Assembly (NCBI GenBank): GCA_001304225.1
Contig: LJVD01000017.1
Span: 1 to 33,967, forward strand
Length of the DNA stretch: 33,967 nt
Direction: 5' to 3'
Source: a candidate division Zixibacteria bacterium SM1_73
Lineage (GTDB): Bacteria; Zixibacteria; MSB-5A5; SM1-73
Below the pieces are notes generated by a model that had not been told where the DNA came from, made no database searches, and was given only the letters and a program-made list of their open reading frames with translations. The position numbers were made by a program, and so were the translations under genes. Of the stretch, positions 7,823-17,524 are shown in pieces. The stretch's first letter is position 1; each line of letters starts with the position of its first letter.

Positions 7823-9745
7823 TCAAAAAGACGTTATCCATTGAATAAATGTCTGCATCAAGAAAAGGTATTGACTGCAGAGTTTAAAGATCACCGAATC
7901 CTGAGATTTCGTGGTTAGGCTGTTATTGTTCACGTCGATGTCTAAAACTATCTTATTTTCCGGATCAACCATGACTGATTCTATCCGGGATTTGGTTTCC
8001 AACTCTATTCTATACCATCTTCTTTTGCCGTCCCAAATCTTTTCTATCCTTTTTCCATCCTCCAACTCAATTAAGACCTCCACCGGGATTTTTGCCTCTC
8101 CTGATCGCTTTAGCAAGACTTCACTCTGATAGATTTGTTGTTCGTTTTCCTTTTTCAAAGGCGTGCTTTTTACACTGGCCACCTGATAATCGCAAATCCC
8201 GGTTTCAAAAAGGAATTGAAAGAAGAATGGGTCCAGATCATCTCCGCCAATTTCTGCAACAAGCTGGATAAAATCCTCTGTCTTAGGATGCTTGAATTTG
8301 TATCTTAGAAAGTACTCTCTCAAAAGCTTCTTCATTTTTTCTTGACCTAACAGGTTCTCTAAAGTTTCAAGGAAAAGGGAGGCTTTATAATAGACATTTG
8401 CCCGATAGCTTAAGTAATCCTGGAATTCCCATGAATTCTTGACTGGTATGTCGCTTTGCGGATCCAATAGGTAGCCAAATTTTGCCAGATCCTGATCTCC
8501 AATCTCTATTCCCCAGAGATCCACCAGATTACCCGTTTTGCCGAACCTCTCTTCCAAAGCTTTTCTTTGGGAATAAACTGCAAATCCCTCATCCAGCCAG
8601 GCTTCCTCAAATTCGTTGGAGGCCACCATCCCATACCACCATTGATGAGCGATTTCATGAAAGATTATCATCTCATCCAGTTTTATTTTTTCTGTAAAGA
8701 GTTTAGATGGAGAGATGGTGATAAACGTTGGATACTCCATAGCTCCACCGCCAAAGCCTACATTAGCATCTGCCATCACAAATCTACTATAGTGATATTC
8801 TCCAAAAACAGAACCGTAATACTTCAAGGCAAACTCTGCCGCATCCATAATCCTTTCTACCTTTTTCTTATTTTCAGACTGGTAAAGGAAAACCAGCTCA
8901 ACTTCATCCACCGCTCTTTCGGCAATAAGATAATCCGGATCTGCCACCCAGGCAAAGTCGTGCACGTCCTCGGCACGATAAACCAGAGTCTTGGTGGAAT
9001 CCTGATTCATCCTTTCTTCCTGCAAATATCCGCTGGCACCTACCACATATTCCAAAGGGACCGTAATGGAGACGTCATAGGTTCCAAAGTCCGCAAAAAA
9101 TTCAGCATTTGCATGATACGGATGCGCATTCCAGCCTCCATCCTCCTCTAAGACCGCCATCTTGGGAAACCATTGTCCGATCACGAAAGTGTTTCCCGAA
9201 TAGCCCATGCGAGCCAGGACTTGAGGAAGTTTCACCATAAACTCGACTTCCAGGCTGATTGTCTTTCCTGGAGTTAAGGGCTTCTGAAGAGGCAATTTCA
9301 TTATGGTCTCATCGATGATCTTCTCTTTGGTTAGATCATATCCGGAATTTACTTTGATTTTCTTGATCTCCACATAACCTCTATATTTCTCTTTTTTCTT
9401 GATTCTGTCGGGATAGAGAGATTCTTTCATGAAGATGGTGGTGTCGCTCTGGAAGGCATTGGGATAGAGATGAAGAAAGAGGGTATCAATTTTTTTATTG
9501 GAAATGTTCCTGAAAATTAGAATCTCGTTACCCAGAAGCTTTTTGTTCTCGGTGTCCAGTTTAACTTCTATTTTGTAGGAAGCAATCTCAGGGGCATGTT
9601 CTCCGAAAGAAAGAGAAATAAAAGATAAAGGAAAGAAACAAAAGAAAAGAATCAGGGTAAGCTTACAAAACAAGATTTGTAATTTTGGGGCGGAGCTGAA
9701 CTTAACTAACATACAGGCATTCATGAATGTGATTTTTAACCTCAC
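7823..9745 (-). CDS. M1 family metallopeptidase; start probably at 9724 or an internal Met rather than the GTG at 9745
   Basis: 640 aa; HEIAHQWWYGMVASNEFEEAWLDEGFAVY (HExxH-x18-E), GGGAMEYPTFI; N-terminal hydrophobic segment. The GTG at 9745 lies inside an intergenic palindrome. Confidence 0.92.
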   Translation of the reverse strand: MRLKITFMNACMLVKFSSAPKLQILFCKLTLILFFCFFPLSFISLSFGEHAPEIASYKIEVKLDTENKKLLGNEILIFRNISNKKIDTLFLHLYPNAFQSDTTIFMKESLYPDRIKKKEKYRGYVEIKKIKVNSGYDLTKEKIIDETIMKLPLQKPLTPGKTISLEVEFMVKLPQVLARMGYSGNTFVIGQWFPKMAVLEEDGGWNAHPYHANAEFFADFGTYDVSITVPLEYVVGASGYLQEERMNQDSTKTLVYRAEDVHDFAWVADPDYLIAERAVDEVELVFLYQSENKKKVERIMDAAEFALKYYGSVFGEYHYSRFVMADANVGFGGGAMEYPTFITISPSKLFTEKIKLDEMIIFHEIAHQWWYGMVASNEFEEAWLDEGFAVYSQRKALEERFGKTGNLVDLWGIEIGDQDLAKFGYLLDPQSDIPVKNSWEFQDYLSYRANVYYKASLFLETLENLLGQEKMKKLLREYFLRYKFKHPKTEDFIQLVAEIGGDDLDPFFFQFLFETGICDYQVASVKSTPLKKENEQQIYQSEVLLKRSGEAKIPVEVLIELEDGKRIEKIWDGKRRWYRIELETKSRIESVMVDPENKIVLDIDVNNNSLTTKSQDSVIFKLCSQYLFLMQTFIQWITSF

Positions 9746-9790
9746 CCCTTTGTCCTCTTCTCATTTAATGAGAGAGGTTTGGGGTGAGTT
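9738..9790. repeat. palindromic intergenic repeat AACCTCACCCC...GGGGTGAG
   Basis: CTCACCCC/GGGGTGAG outer arms, inner CCTCTTCTCATT/TAATGAGAGAGG. Confidence 0.65.
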
Positions 9791-9871
9791 TCTTTATGCG
9801 ATTTTGCGCGGGATTAAGTAAACTGAGAAAAACGAAGTTTCTGGTGTCTGAAGAAATGGCGCATATTTAGA

Positions 9872-10660
9872 TCAAACCCTCTTCACGTAATTTCTCAGAG
9901 TCCCGATGTTTTCTATAAATATCTCAACCGTGTCGCCCGGCTGCATGGGTCCTACTCCAGCGGGGGTTCCGGTGGAGATCACATCCCCAGGGAGCAGAGT
10001 CATTACCTGTGATACTAAGCTGACGATTCTTTCCACGCTGAATATCATCTGGTTGGTATTGGAGGATTGACGCAGCTTACTGTTTAAGTAAGATTCAATT
10101 TTTGAGTTGTTCAAATCTATCTTATCCACGATAAAAGGTCCCAACGGACAGAAGGTATCAAAGGATTTGGCTCTGGTCCATTGGACATCCTTCTTCTGAA
10201 GATTCCGGGCAGTAACATCGTTTAAACAGGTAAATCCCAATATATGCTCTGGAACCGAGGAAGGTGAGAGGTTTTTGCATTTATCCTTGATCACCACCGC
10301 CAGTTCTGCCTCGAAATCCAGCCTTTCCACCTCTTCGGGATAGGAGATGACCTCTTCTGGTCCAATAACCGAAGTCGAGGGCTTCATGAAAAGAACAGGC
10401 TCCTCAGGAACCACATTGGAGGACTGACTTTCTTTAACATGGTCCAAGTAATTTAATCCCACCAGAATTACTTTGGATGGTTGGCAAGGGGATAAAAGTT
10501 TTATCTTTTCTGGGTCATAACCCTCCTGCCCAATTTGAAACTCACCAAAGATATCCCCCTCGATAGGGTGAATCTTTTGGTCCACCATTCCATAAAGAGA
10601 TTTTCCATTATGAAGGAAGCGGGCAATTTTCATGTTCTTGAGATGCTTTGATCGTGTCAA
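9872..10660 (-). CDS. fumarylacetoacetate hydrolase family protein
   Basis: 262 aa; ILVGLNYLDHVKE, EEPVLFMKPSTSVIGP, LDFEAELAVVI, FTCLNDVTARNLQ, GDVISTGTPAGVGPMQPGD. Confidence 0.93.
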   Translation of the reverse strand: MTRSKHLKNMKIARFLHNGKSLYGMVDQKIHPIEGDIFGEFQIGQEGYDPEKIKLLSPCQPSKVILVGLNYLDHVKESQSSNVVPEEPVLFMKPSTSVIGPEEVISYPEEVERLDFEAELAVVIKDKCKNLSPSSVPEHILGFTCLNDVTARNLQKKDVQWTRAKSFDTFCPLGPFIVDKIDLNNSKIESYLNSKLRQSSNTNQMIFSVERIVSLVSQVMTLLPGDVISTGTPAGVGPMQPGDTVEIFIENIGTLRNYVKRV

Positions 10661-10695
10661 GGATAATCACAAGGAGGCTTTTTGAAATCGATATC

Positions 10696-11688
10696 TCATT
10701 TACTCTTCTGATTCATCAAAGCCAAAAGATGTTCTTCCACAGAGAAAGCTAAGGAATGAGAATTATAACCTCCCTCCAAGACTGAGACCAATCGGTTATC
10801 ACAACACCTGTCTGCCAGTCTGGTCACCACCTCGGTCATCCTTTTATATCCTTCCTCTGTTAGATTGATCTGCGCCAAAGGGTCATTCTCATGGGCATCG
10901 AAGCCTGCGGAGATGAAGACAAAATCTGGATCGAATTTGACAGCTGAAGGATAGATTATGTTCTCAAATGCCTCCACATACTCCACATCTCCCGATCCTG
11001 CAAACATAGGCAGATTGAAGGTGAATCCGTTGCCTTCTCCCTCCCCCACCTCGTTTTCGCTTCCGGAACCGGGATAGAAAGGAAATTGATGCACGCTTAC
11101 GTAAAAGACGGAAGGATCGGTCCAGAAGATATTCTGAGTCCCGTTACCGTGATGCACATCCCAATCTATGATTAAGACTTTTTTCATTCGATACTTGTTT
11201 TGCACATATCTGGAGGCAACCGCCACGTTATTGAAAATGCAGAAGCCCATAGCTTTATCCTTTTCAGCATGGTGTCCCGGGGGTCTTAGGGCACAGAAAG
11301 CGTTTTTGACTTCTTTGTTCATCACCGCATCCACTGCCGCCATTACCCCTCCTACAGCCAACAAGGCTATCTGATAAGACTCCGGACCCACCGGTGTATC
11401 TGGATCCAACATGGCTCCCCCATTTCGACACACCTCCTCTATCTTTCTAACGTATTCAGGTGTGTGTACCTTCTCCAGCCATTTAATGGAGGGAATATAG
11501 GGCTCGACCTTTTTGAGTTTTGACAAAAATCCATTTTTCTCCAGATGTTCTACCAGTTTGGAAAGCCTTTCTTTATTCTCAGGATGAATTTGCTCGGCGT
11601 TATGTTTTAGGTAATCCGAATGGTAGATGAACCCGGTGGGCAGGCTCTTGCGATTTTTCTTGTTTTCCTTTTTCTTGTTGCCTTGCAT
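10696..11688 (-). CDS. histone deacetylase family protein (acetoin utilization / polyamine deacetylase-like)
   Basis: 330 aa; RPPGHHAEKDKAMGFCIFNNVAVAS, IDWDVHHGNGTQ, SAGFDAHENDPL, SVLEGGYN. Confidence 0.93.
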   Translation of the reverse strand: MQGNKKKENKKNRKSLPTGFIYHSDYLKHNAEQIHPENKERLSKLVEHLEKNGFLSKLKKVEPYIPSIKWLEKVHTPEYVRKIEEVCRNGGAMLDPDTPVGPESYQIALLAVGGVMAAVDAVMNKEVKNAFCALRPPGHHAEKDKAMGFCIFNNVAVASRYVQNKYRMKKVLIIDWDVHHGNGTQNIFWTDPSVFYVSVHQFPFYPGSGSENEVGEGEGNGFTFNLPMFAGSGDVEYVEAFENIIYPSAVKFDPDFVFISAGFDAHENDPLAQINLTEEGYKRMTEVVTRLADRCCDNRLVSVLEGGYNSHSLAFSVEEHLLALMNQKSK

Positions 11689-11781
11689 TTCCTCTCTTCT
11701 TTTTCCTTTCCCAATTTTTTTTATTTTTGAAAGTCAATTCAGCTGGTAGATGGGGGACTCGACCCCTCAGGCAATAGCCTT

Positions 11782-14478
11782 TCATTCTCTTCCCCTTATA
11801 ACTCCCACAGCCAGGCTTTTCTGGTCCAAATACCTGTTGGCTACCTCCATTATTTGTTCTTCGGTCACCTGGTTTATTTTTTGAGGATATTCCTCTACCT
11901 CTTCTATTCTTCTTCCTAAAAGTTCAGCTTTTGCATATTGCTTGACCAGAGCGGAACTGGTTTCCAAATGTATCTGATACATTCCAGTGATATATCTTTT
12001 AGCGGTCTCAAGCTCATCCTCATCCACCGGAGTGGTCTTGAATTTGGAAAATTCATTTAAAAGCCCTTCCCTTGCTGCCTCTTCTTTTTCAGGAGAAGTG
12101 GCAATATAAGCGTAAAAGACTCCGGCTTTTCCCCAAGCATCGTTGTACCCATACACTGTATAAGCCAAACTCCTTTTGTCTCTGAGTTCGGTGAAAAATC
12201 TGCCCCCACTTCCCGATGCGATGGCCTGAAGAACCTTAAGCGGGTAAAGATCATCATCCTGATATGAGCAGGTAACAAATCCCAGAGCCTGAGCTGTCTG
12301 AGCCTTGGCTCGATCCTCGGCCAGCATACTTTCCCTTCTTTTGACCTCAATTATTTCAGGAGCCGGAATCTCTCTTTTCTTAAAATCGCTAAACTCTTGG
12401 TTTAGCTCTTCCTTTAACTTCTCTGAATCAAAATCACCTACTGCCACAATTAACATATTGTTGGAAACAAAAAATCTATCATACCAATCCACAATCTCTG
12501 CTCTGGTTAATCCATTCAGAGCCTTGGGTTCACCCAAGCTGTTTAAACCATAGGGGTGATGAGGAAAGATGGCTTGATAAAAAAGATCGATGGGATAATC
12601 TCTCATGCTGTCTTTGTTTTTTTGAATCTCTGCCAAAAGTATGTCTTTCTCCTTTTCCAATTCTTCCTGCTCAAAGATCGGGTTTTGAATCACATCTGAC
12701 ATTATTCTCAAACCATCTGCCAAATTTTGGGATAAAAGCTTTGTCTGGTAGCCGAAATAATCAGCTTTTATCTCTAGTTCAACAGAACCTCCCAACATCT
12801 CCATAAGGTTGGAGATCTCGAAAGCACTTCTATTTTGGGTCCCTTTTAAGCTGGTTCTCAGGGTAAGCTGGGTTATTCCGCAATTTCCCTCGGACTCACA
12901 AATCTGCCCCCCTTTGAAATAAACGCCCAGAGAGACCAAAGGCAAAAAGTGATTCTCCTTAGCAATCAAAGTTGCCCCACAAGAAAGTTTTTCCCTTCTA
13001 GCTTCTTTTTCCTTCAATGAAATATCGGTTTTCTTCTGATCCGATTTCACAAATGCCAATTCCTCCCCCTCCACCTCCTCTACCCCTTTGGCCAAACCTT
13101 CCTTGATCACATCCTTTATCGTGGCAACAGTCGTCCTCTCGTCGAAATCCCGGTTAGGTCTGTATTCCAATAAGCTTGCACCCTCTAAGGTAAGATATAA
13201 AGAAGCCACTCTCTTTATATCCTCTTTGGTAACCTTCTCTACATTTTCCAGGTACTTTTCGGCTAAGCGAAAATCACCATAGGATTCGTAAAAAGCCAAA
13301 TTCTCTGCATATTCCCTTACGGTTTCAATTGAAGAAAGATATGAGAATTTGATTACGTTTTTGGCTTTGGTCAGTTCGAAATCAGAAACGTTCGAAACCT
13401 TTAACCTTTCAATCTCTCCGAAAATTGCAGCCTCCGCTTTCCGAAGATCTTCGGCTTCAAGCTCTGCTTCGACTATAAAGACGCCCATGTCCTTCAGACC
13501 GAAAGCTTCAGATTCTATGGAACTAACCAATTTTTCCCTTTCCTTTAAAACCTGGCTGAGCCGAGAGCTTCGGCCATGTCCCAAGATATGCGATAACACA
13601 TCCAAAGCGAAAAAGTCTTGATCCAATCTCTTGGGTATATGAAATCCGATTTTAAGATAGGTCTGTGTGATGTCTCCCTTCATCTGGAGATATCGAAATT
13701 CCTTCTGTGCCGGTTCTGCGGGAATAGGTTTCTTTTCTGTGCTTTCTCTTGCGAAATCGCCATAATAGTCTTTCACCGCTTTCAAAATCTCTTCGGTTTT
13801 TATGTCACCTACGATGGAAAGGATAATGTTGTCGGGTCGATAGAAACTTAGATAATGATTTTTCAAGTCCTTCGTGCTGAAGTTTGCGTTTTGCTCCTGG
13901 GTTCCCATCCTCCATCTTCGGATGGGATGCTTCTTGAAAGCAAGCTCCATCAGTTTCTCCCAGGCTAAGGCATCGGGACTGTCCAGCTTTCTTTTGATCT
14001 CTTGGATCACCACCTTCTTTTCTTTCTCCAACTCCGCTGAATCGATGACCGAGTTGAGCAGAACATCAGATTGAAGCTCCAGCCCCTGGTCGGCGAATCT
14101 TTGGGGAAGTACGGTGTAGTAATGCGTGTATTCGTAAATGGTTCCTCCATTGAGATACCCGCCTAACTTTCTGGTCTCCTCCCGCAATTGCCCCACCTTT
14201 CTTTTTTTAGTCCCTTTGAAAAACATGTGCTCCAAAAGATGCGATATTCCGGTCAAGCTGTCCGGCTCATCGAAATAACCGACATTCACCCAAGTATCGA
14301 TAGCCACCACCGGAGCAGAATGAATTTCTTTGACCAAAACGGTCATTCCATTATCCACAACCACTTTGGTCACAGGTGAAGGCCTCATGGAATCTTGTTC
14401 ACTCATCTTCTGGCATCCTAATAGAGTAATGAAAATCAAGATTGAAAAAATCGTCTTTGTGCTAAAACGCAAGGTCAT
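11782..14478 (-). CDS. two-domain M16 family metallopeptidase (lipoprotein)
   Basis: 898 aa; lipobox ILIFITLLGC; HLLEHMFFKGT (HxxEH) in the N-terminal half; second M16 domain lacks HxxEH (QLTLRTSLKG at the equivalent site). Confidence 0.93.
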   Translation of the reverse strand: MTLRFSTKTIFSILIFITLLGCQKMSEQDSMRPSPVTKVVVDNGMTVLVKEIHSAPVVAIDTWVNVGYFDEPDSLTGISHLLEHMFFKGTKKRKVGQLREETRKLGGYLNGGTIYEYTHYYTVLPQRFADQGLELQSDVLLNSVIDSAELEKEKKVVIQEIKRKLDSPDALAWEKLMELAFKKHPIRRWRMGTQEQNANFSTKDLKNHYLSFYRPDNIILSIVGDIKTEEILKAVKDYYGDFARESTEKKPIPAEPAQKEFRYLQMKGDITQTYLKIGFHIPKRLDQDFFALDVLSHILGHGRSSRLSQVLKEREKLVSSIESEAFGLKDMGVFIVEAELEAEDLRKAEAAIFGEIERLKVSNVSDFELTKAKNVIKFSYLSSIETVREYAENLAFYESYGDFRLAEKYLENVEKVTKEDIKRVASLYLTLEGASLLEYRPNRDFDERTTVATIKDVIKEGLAKGVEEVEGEELAFVKSDQKKTDISLKEKEARREKLSCGATLIAKENHFLPLVSLGVYFKGGQICESEGNCGITQLTLRTSLKGTQNRSAFEISNLMEMLGGSVELEIKADYFGYQTKLLSQNLADGLRIMSDVIQNPIFEQEELEKEKDILLAEIQKNKDSMRDYPIDLFYQAIFPHHPYGLNSLGEPKALNGLTRAEIVDWYDRFFVSNNMLIVAVGDFDSEKLKEELNQEFSDFKKREIPAPEIIEVKRRESMLAEDRAKAQTAQALGFVTCSYQDDDLYPLKVLQAIASGSGGRFFTELRDKRSLAYTVYGYNDAWGKAGVFYAYIATSPEKEEAAREGLLNEFSKFKTTPVDEDELETAKRYITGMYQIHLETSSALVKQYAKAELLGRRIEEVEEYPQKINQVTEEQIMEVANRYLDQKSLAVGVIRGRE

Positions 14479-14760
14479 TCTGATTTCTCACCAGATCCTC
14501 GGCTAAAAGCTATACTTAATTAAACAATTCTTATCCCACTGTCAAGCGAATTAGGACTGTCTTCGAGCGATCAAATGCAGAAATAATTATAGAGGGCAAA
14601 AGAAGCGGTTTCGTCCGAAAAGCCAGGCCTCTGCCGGGACTGGAATCAGGGAAAAACTATACCCGCAGAATTATCAACAAGCCCTTAATGCAATGGCAAG
14701 CGAATTATTGAAGTTCGCACAAGTAATGGAAAAGATCAGTGCCCCATGATCCGTCCCCTT

Positions 14761-15075
14761 GATGGGTGAGGGTGGGGGTGAAATAGAGATGACCTCACCT
14801 TCCCCTCAACCCCTTCCATCCTTCGACACTGAGTCTTCCTTCAACATCGAGTCTCAAAACGAAATGCAGAACCGAGCGTCAAGGAAGGGAAAATTTTATC
14901 AAGCCTCCTCCTTGGACAGGTTCACTTCTGCCGCCAAAGGCGGGATCAGTGCGAGGCAGGACCGAAGGGCACTCGAACCGTCTCCCCTTATGGGAGAGGT
15001 CGTTTCGAAAACTGTGCTCGCCTTGGGCGGGCCTGCCGGACAGGCAGGGATACGCCTCCGGCGGAGGTGAGGGGT
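14761..15075. repeat. complex of nested palindromic intergenic repeats
   Basis: GGGTGAGGGTGGGGGTGA / TCACCTTCCCCTCAACCCC; CCGCCAAAGGCGG; TCTCCCCTTATGGGAGA; CTCGCCTTGGGCGGG; CCTGCCGGACAGGCAGG; CCTCCGGCGGAGG; GGTGAGGGG. Confidence 0.6.
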
Positions 15076-15103
15076 ATGTAAACTTATTTATTGCTTTTGT
15101 GTT

Positions 15104-15140
15104 AGATAAAAATCTGCCCCAAGCTCAGAAGCGTGGGGCA
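15104..15140 (-). terminator. Rho-independent terminator downstream of the S41 peptidase gene
   Basis: Minus strand TGCCCCACGC-TTCTGA-GCTTGGGGCA (one mismatch) followed by GATTTTTATC. Confidence 0.7.
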
Positions 15141-15219
15141 TTTCAAAAAGGCTTTTTTTATATTTAAGCTGTAACTATCTCTCGATGGAAACGGACTTTT
15201 TGCTTTTCTTGTCTTTCTC

Positions 15220-16923
15220 CTATGGGCCGGAATAGGACACGATTTTAGAATACTCCTCCTGATTGGTTAAAATCTCAAAGGCTTTCTGGATAGCCGGATC
15301 GGTCTTTAAGATGAGTTCCTCGTAATAAGCTTTTTCGCCATAAAGGTTATTCAAGATGTCTCTTTTAATCGACTTTTTAATATACCCAATGCTTTGATCA
15401 AACTCCTGTTCCTTCTCCTCCTGGATGAGATCCTCCATGTCTTTCAAAACCTTTGCAAATACCTCAGAGTTTTCTTGATCCTCGATATGCCTTCTTAGGG
15501 TATCCAAGTCCAGTTCCAGAGCCGATTTGTAGGTGAAATCTTTCTCCTTCAGAAATTGTTTGAACTCAGCGATAACCTGATCATCGACCTCGAAATTCTT
15601 AGGGATATTCGGATGTTCTGCTATATACGAGACGGCAAAGTCAAAAAACATGGACTTTCTCTCCAAATTATATTCGATTGGCCTGTATTTTTCCCTCTCT
15701 ATCTCTACATCCGGGACGATTCCTCCACCACCATAAACCTCCCTTCCACCTTTGGTATAAAAAATCTCTCTTTTTGAAACCACCAGGCTGTCTGATCCTT
15801 CTTCTGGCTCTTGAGATGAAGGTCTTTCCATTTCCGGCTTTTGGATACATCTGCCGCTGGGAACGTAGTATTTAGCCACAGTAAGTTTAAGGAAATAATC
15901 AGGCGGCAAATTCCTTTGAATCACCCGTTGCACCAATCCCTTGCCGAATGTGTTGTTTCCTATTATTACTCCTCTATCCCAATCCTGTACAGCACCGGAG
16001 ACTATCTCAGATGCGGAGGCAGTTCCCTCGTTGACCAAAATGGCTAAGTGACCTTCCCCATATACCGGTTTGCCTCTTGCAAAATACTCCCTCTTTATAT
16101 CCGACCGACCTTGAGTATAAACAATGAGCTTATCCTCACCTAAGAACAGATTCGCCGTCTCAACGGCCTGATCCAAAAGACCCCCACCGTTGCTCCTTAA
16201 ATCCAAGATCAAGCCTTTGATGTTTTTGGTCTTGAGATCCTTTATGGCGTCTCTTAATTCTTCCCCTGACTCCTTGGAGAATTTGGATAGTCTCACATAT
16301 CCGATTCCACCATCCATTACCCCATAGTAGGGAACGTTTTTCAACTCGATTATTGCCCTTTCAATTGTATACTCCAAAAACTCCTTGACCCCTTCCCTTT
16401 CTATCTTCAAAGTTACGGTGGTTCCCCTCTCTCCCCTCATCAACTTTGATGCTTCTTCCGTGCTCATTCCTTCCGTGGGCTTATCATCTATTTGGATTAT
16501 TTGATCCCCCGCTTTTAATCCCATCCGATAGGCAGGTGTCCCTTCGATGGGAGAAATCACAGTTATCACGTCATTTCTTTTGCCTATGGCCATCCCCAGC
16601 CCCTCATATTTCCCCTCGGTCATCTCCATCAAGCGATCATGTGCTTTAACATCCTGCAGCACTGAGAAGGGATCCAAAGCACCCATCATTCCCTTAATTC
16701 CCGCCTTGATCAACTCCTCGGGATCAAGCGTATCCACGTAGTCACGATTTACGTTAAAAGCCACCGCATCAAAAAGCTTAACATAACTATAAATGCTCTT
16801 CTCTAATTCTTCTTGGGTTACAACCTCCTCGGTTGCCTCCCCTAAACCCACCACCCAAATTATCGCCACTGAAACCAAAGCCAGAGCAACCGCTATCACA
16901 CCATATTTTCTTTCCCCTTTCAT
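15220..16923 (-). CDS. S41 family C-terminal processing peptidase with PDZ domain
   Basis: 567 aa; PDZ GTPAYRMGLKAGDQIIQIDDKP; GLILDLRSNGGGLLDQAV; VNEGTASASEIVSGAVQDWDRGVIIGNNTFGKGLVQ (Ser/Lys catalytic region). Confidence 0.95.
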   Translation of the reverse strand: MKGERKYGVIAVALALVSVAIIWVVGLGEATEEVVTQEELEKSIYSYVKLFDAVAFNVNRDYVDTLDPEELIKAGIKGMMGALDPFSVLQDVKAHDRLMEMTEGKYEGLGMAIGKRNDVITVISPIEGTPAYRMGLKAGDQIIQIDDKPTEGMSTEEASKLMRGERGTTVTLKIEREGVKEFLEYTIERAIIELKNVPYYGVMDGGIGYVRLSKFSKESGEELRDAIKDLKTKNIKGLILDLRSNGGGLLDQAVETANLFLGEDKLIVYTQGRSDIKREYFARGKPVYGEGHLAILVNEGTASASEIVSGAVQDWDRGVIIGNNTFGKGLVQRVIQRNLPPDYFLKLTVAKYYVPSGRCIQKPEMERPSSQEPEEGSDSLVVSKREIFYTKGGREVYGGGGIVPDVEIEREKYRPIEYNLERKSMFFDFAVSYIAEHPNIPKNFEVDDQVIAEFKQFLKEKDFTYKSALELDLDTLRRHIEDQENSEVFAKVLKDMEDLIQEEKEQEFDQSIGYIKKSIKRDILNNLYGEKAYYEELILKTDPAIQKAFEILTNQEEYSKIVSYSGP

Positions 16924-17524
16924 GTTCTACCTCCAAATCTGAAATTACCTTCTAACTTATAATTTAATAAAAAAACTGAGTTTTGTCAACAATAAAACCT
17001 TCCTATTCTTTCTACACCCAGGATTAGCAGTACTCCATATTTACTTACAAGCAAAGCAGATGCCACAGGACAGAAATTAAGAAGAGAACTCTGTCAGTGG
17101 ACTTTTGGAAAGTGTGAGTAATTCAAGACAAACATAACTGCCTTATATGCAATGAATTATTACTGAGATCAATCAACACAACAGCGGTGTAGTCTTTGCG
17201 AAAAAGGGAGTTTATTGAAAATTTTCTCCTACCTGCTTAAATCTCTTTCGCATTATGTGCAAATTCTTTCATAGACTGCCCTCACCTAACTCTCTGACTG
17301 ACAGGTTGCTGATTATGTTTAAAGTTCGTTTGTGCGCTGCTGATTTGCCTTCCTTTGATACACCTCTGTTTTATACAAGGTGCTGTTCGATTTTGTTTCA
17401 ATTCTAGTTTGAGTATTTTTCGCAATCACCTGATAGAATTGAGAAACGAGAAGGCAGTCAAATACAAAGGTGCGCCCAATTAACTGAATCGCAACGGATT
17501 ACCAAATTCTCTTAATAATTAGCT

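Noticed and set aside
8567-9151. Plus-strand 194-aa ORF inside the M1 peptidase gene
   Set aside because: Antisense to the catalytic region of a well supported M1 peptidase; no domain recognised.
9725-9745. GTG start of the M1 peptidase at 9745
   Set aside because: The extension reads out of an intergenic palindrome; an ATG at 9724 or later precedes the signal-peptide-like hydrophobic segment.
11735-11775. A functional tRNA gene
   Set aside because: Only a T-arm/CCA-like end is present; no D-arm, anticodon arm or 5' acceptor strand, and the upstream sequence is M16 coding. Kept only as a remnant hypothesis.
11600-11785. 61-aa minus-strand ORF MKGYCLRGRVPHL...
   Set aside because: Overlaps the HDAC gene start and intergenic sequence; Lys-rich out-of-frame product.
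14759-15167. Plus-strand ORFs of 103 and 72 aa
   Set aside because: They translate across nested palindromic repeats; low-complexity products and no homology-like motifs.
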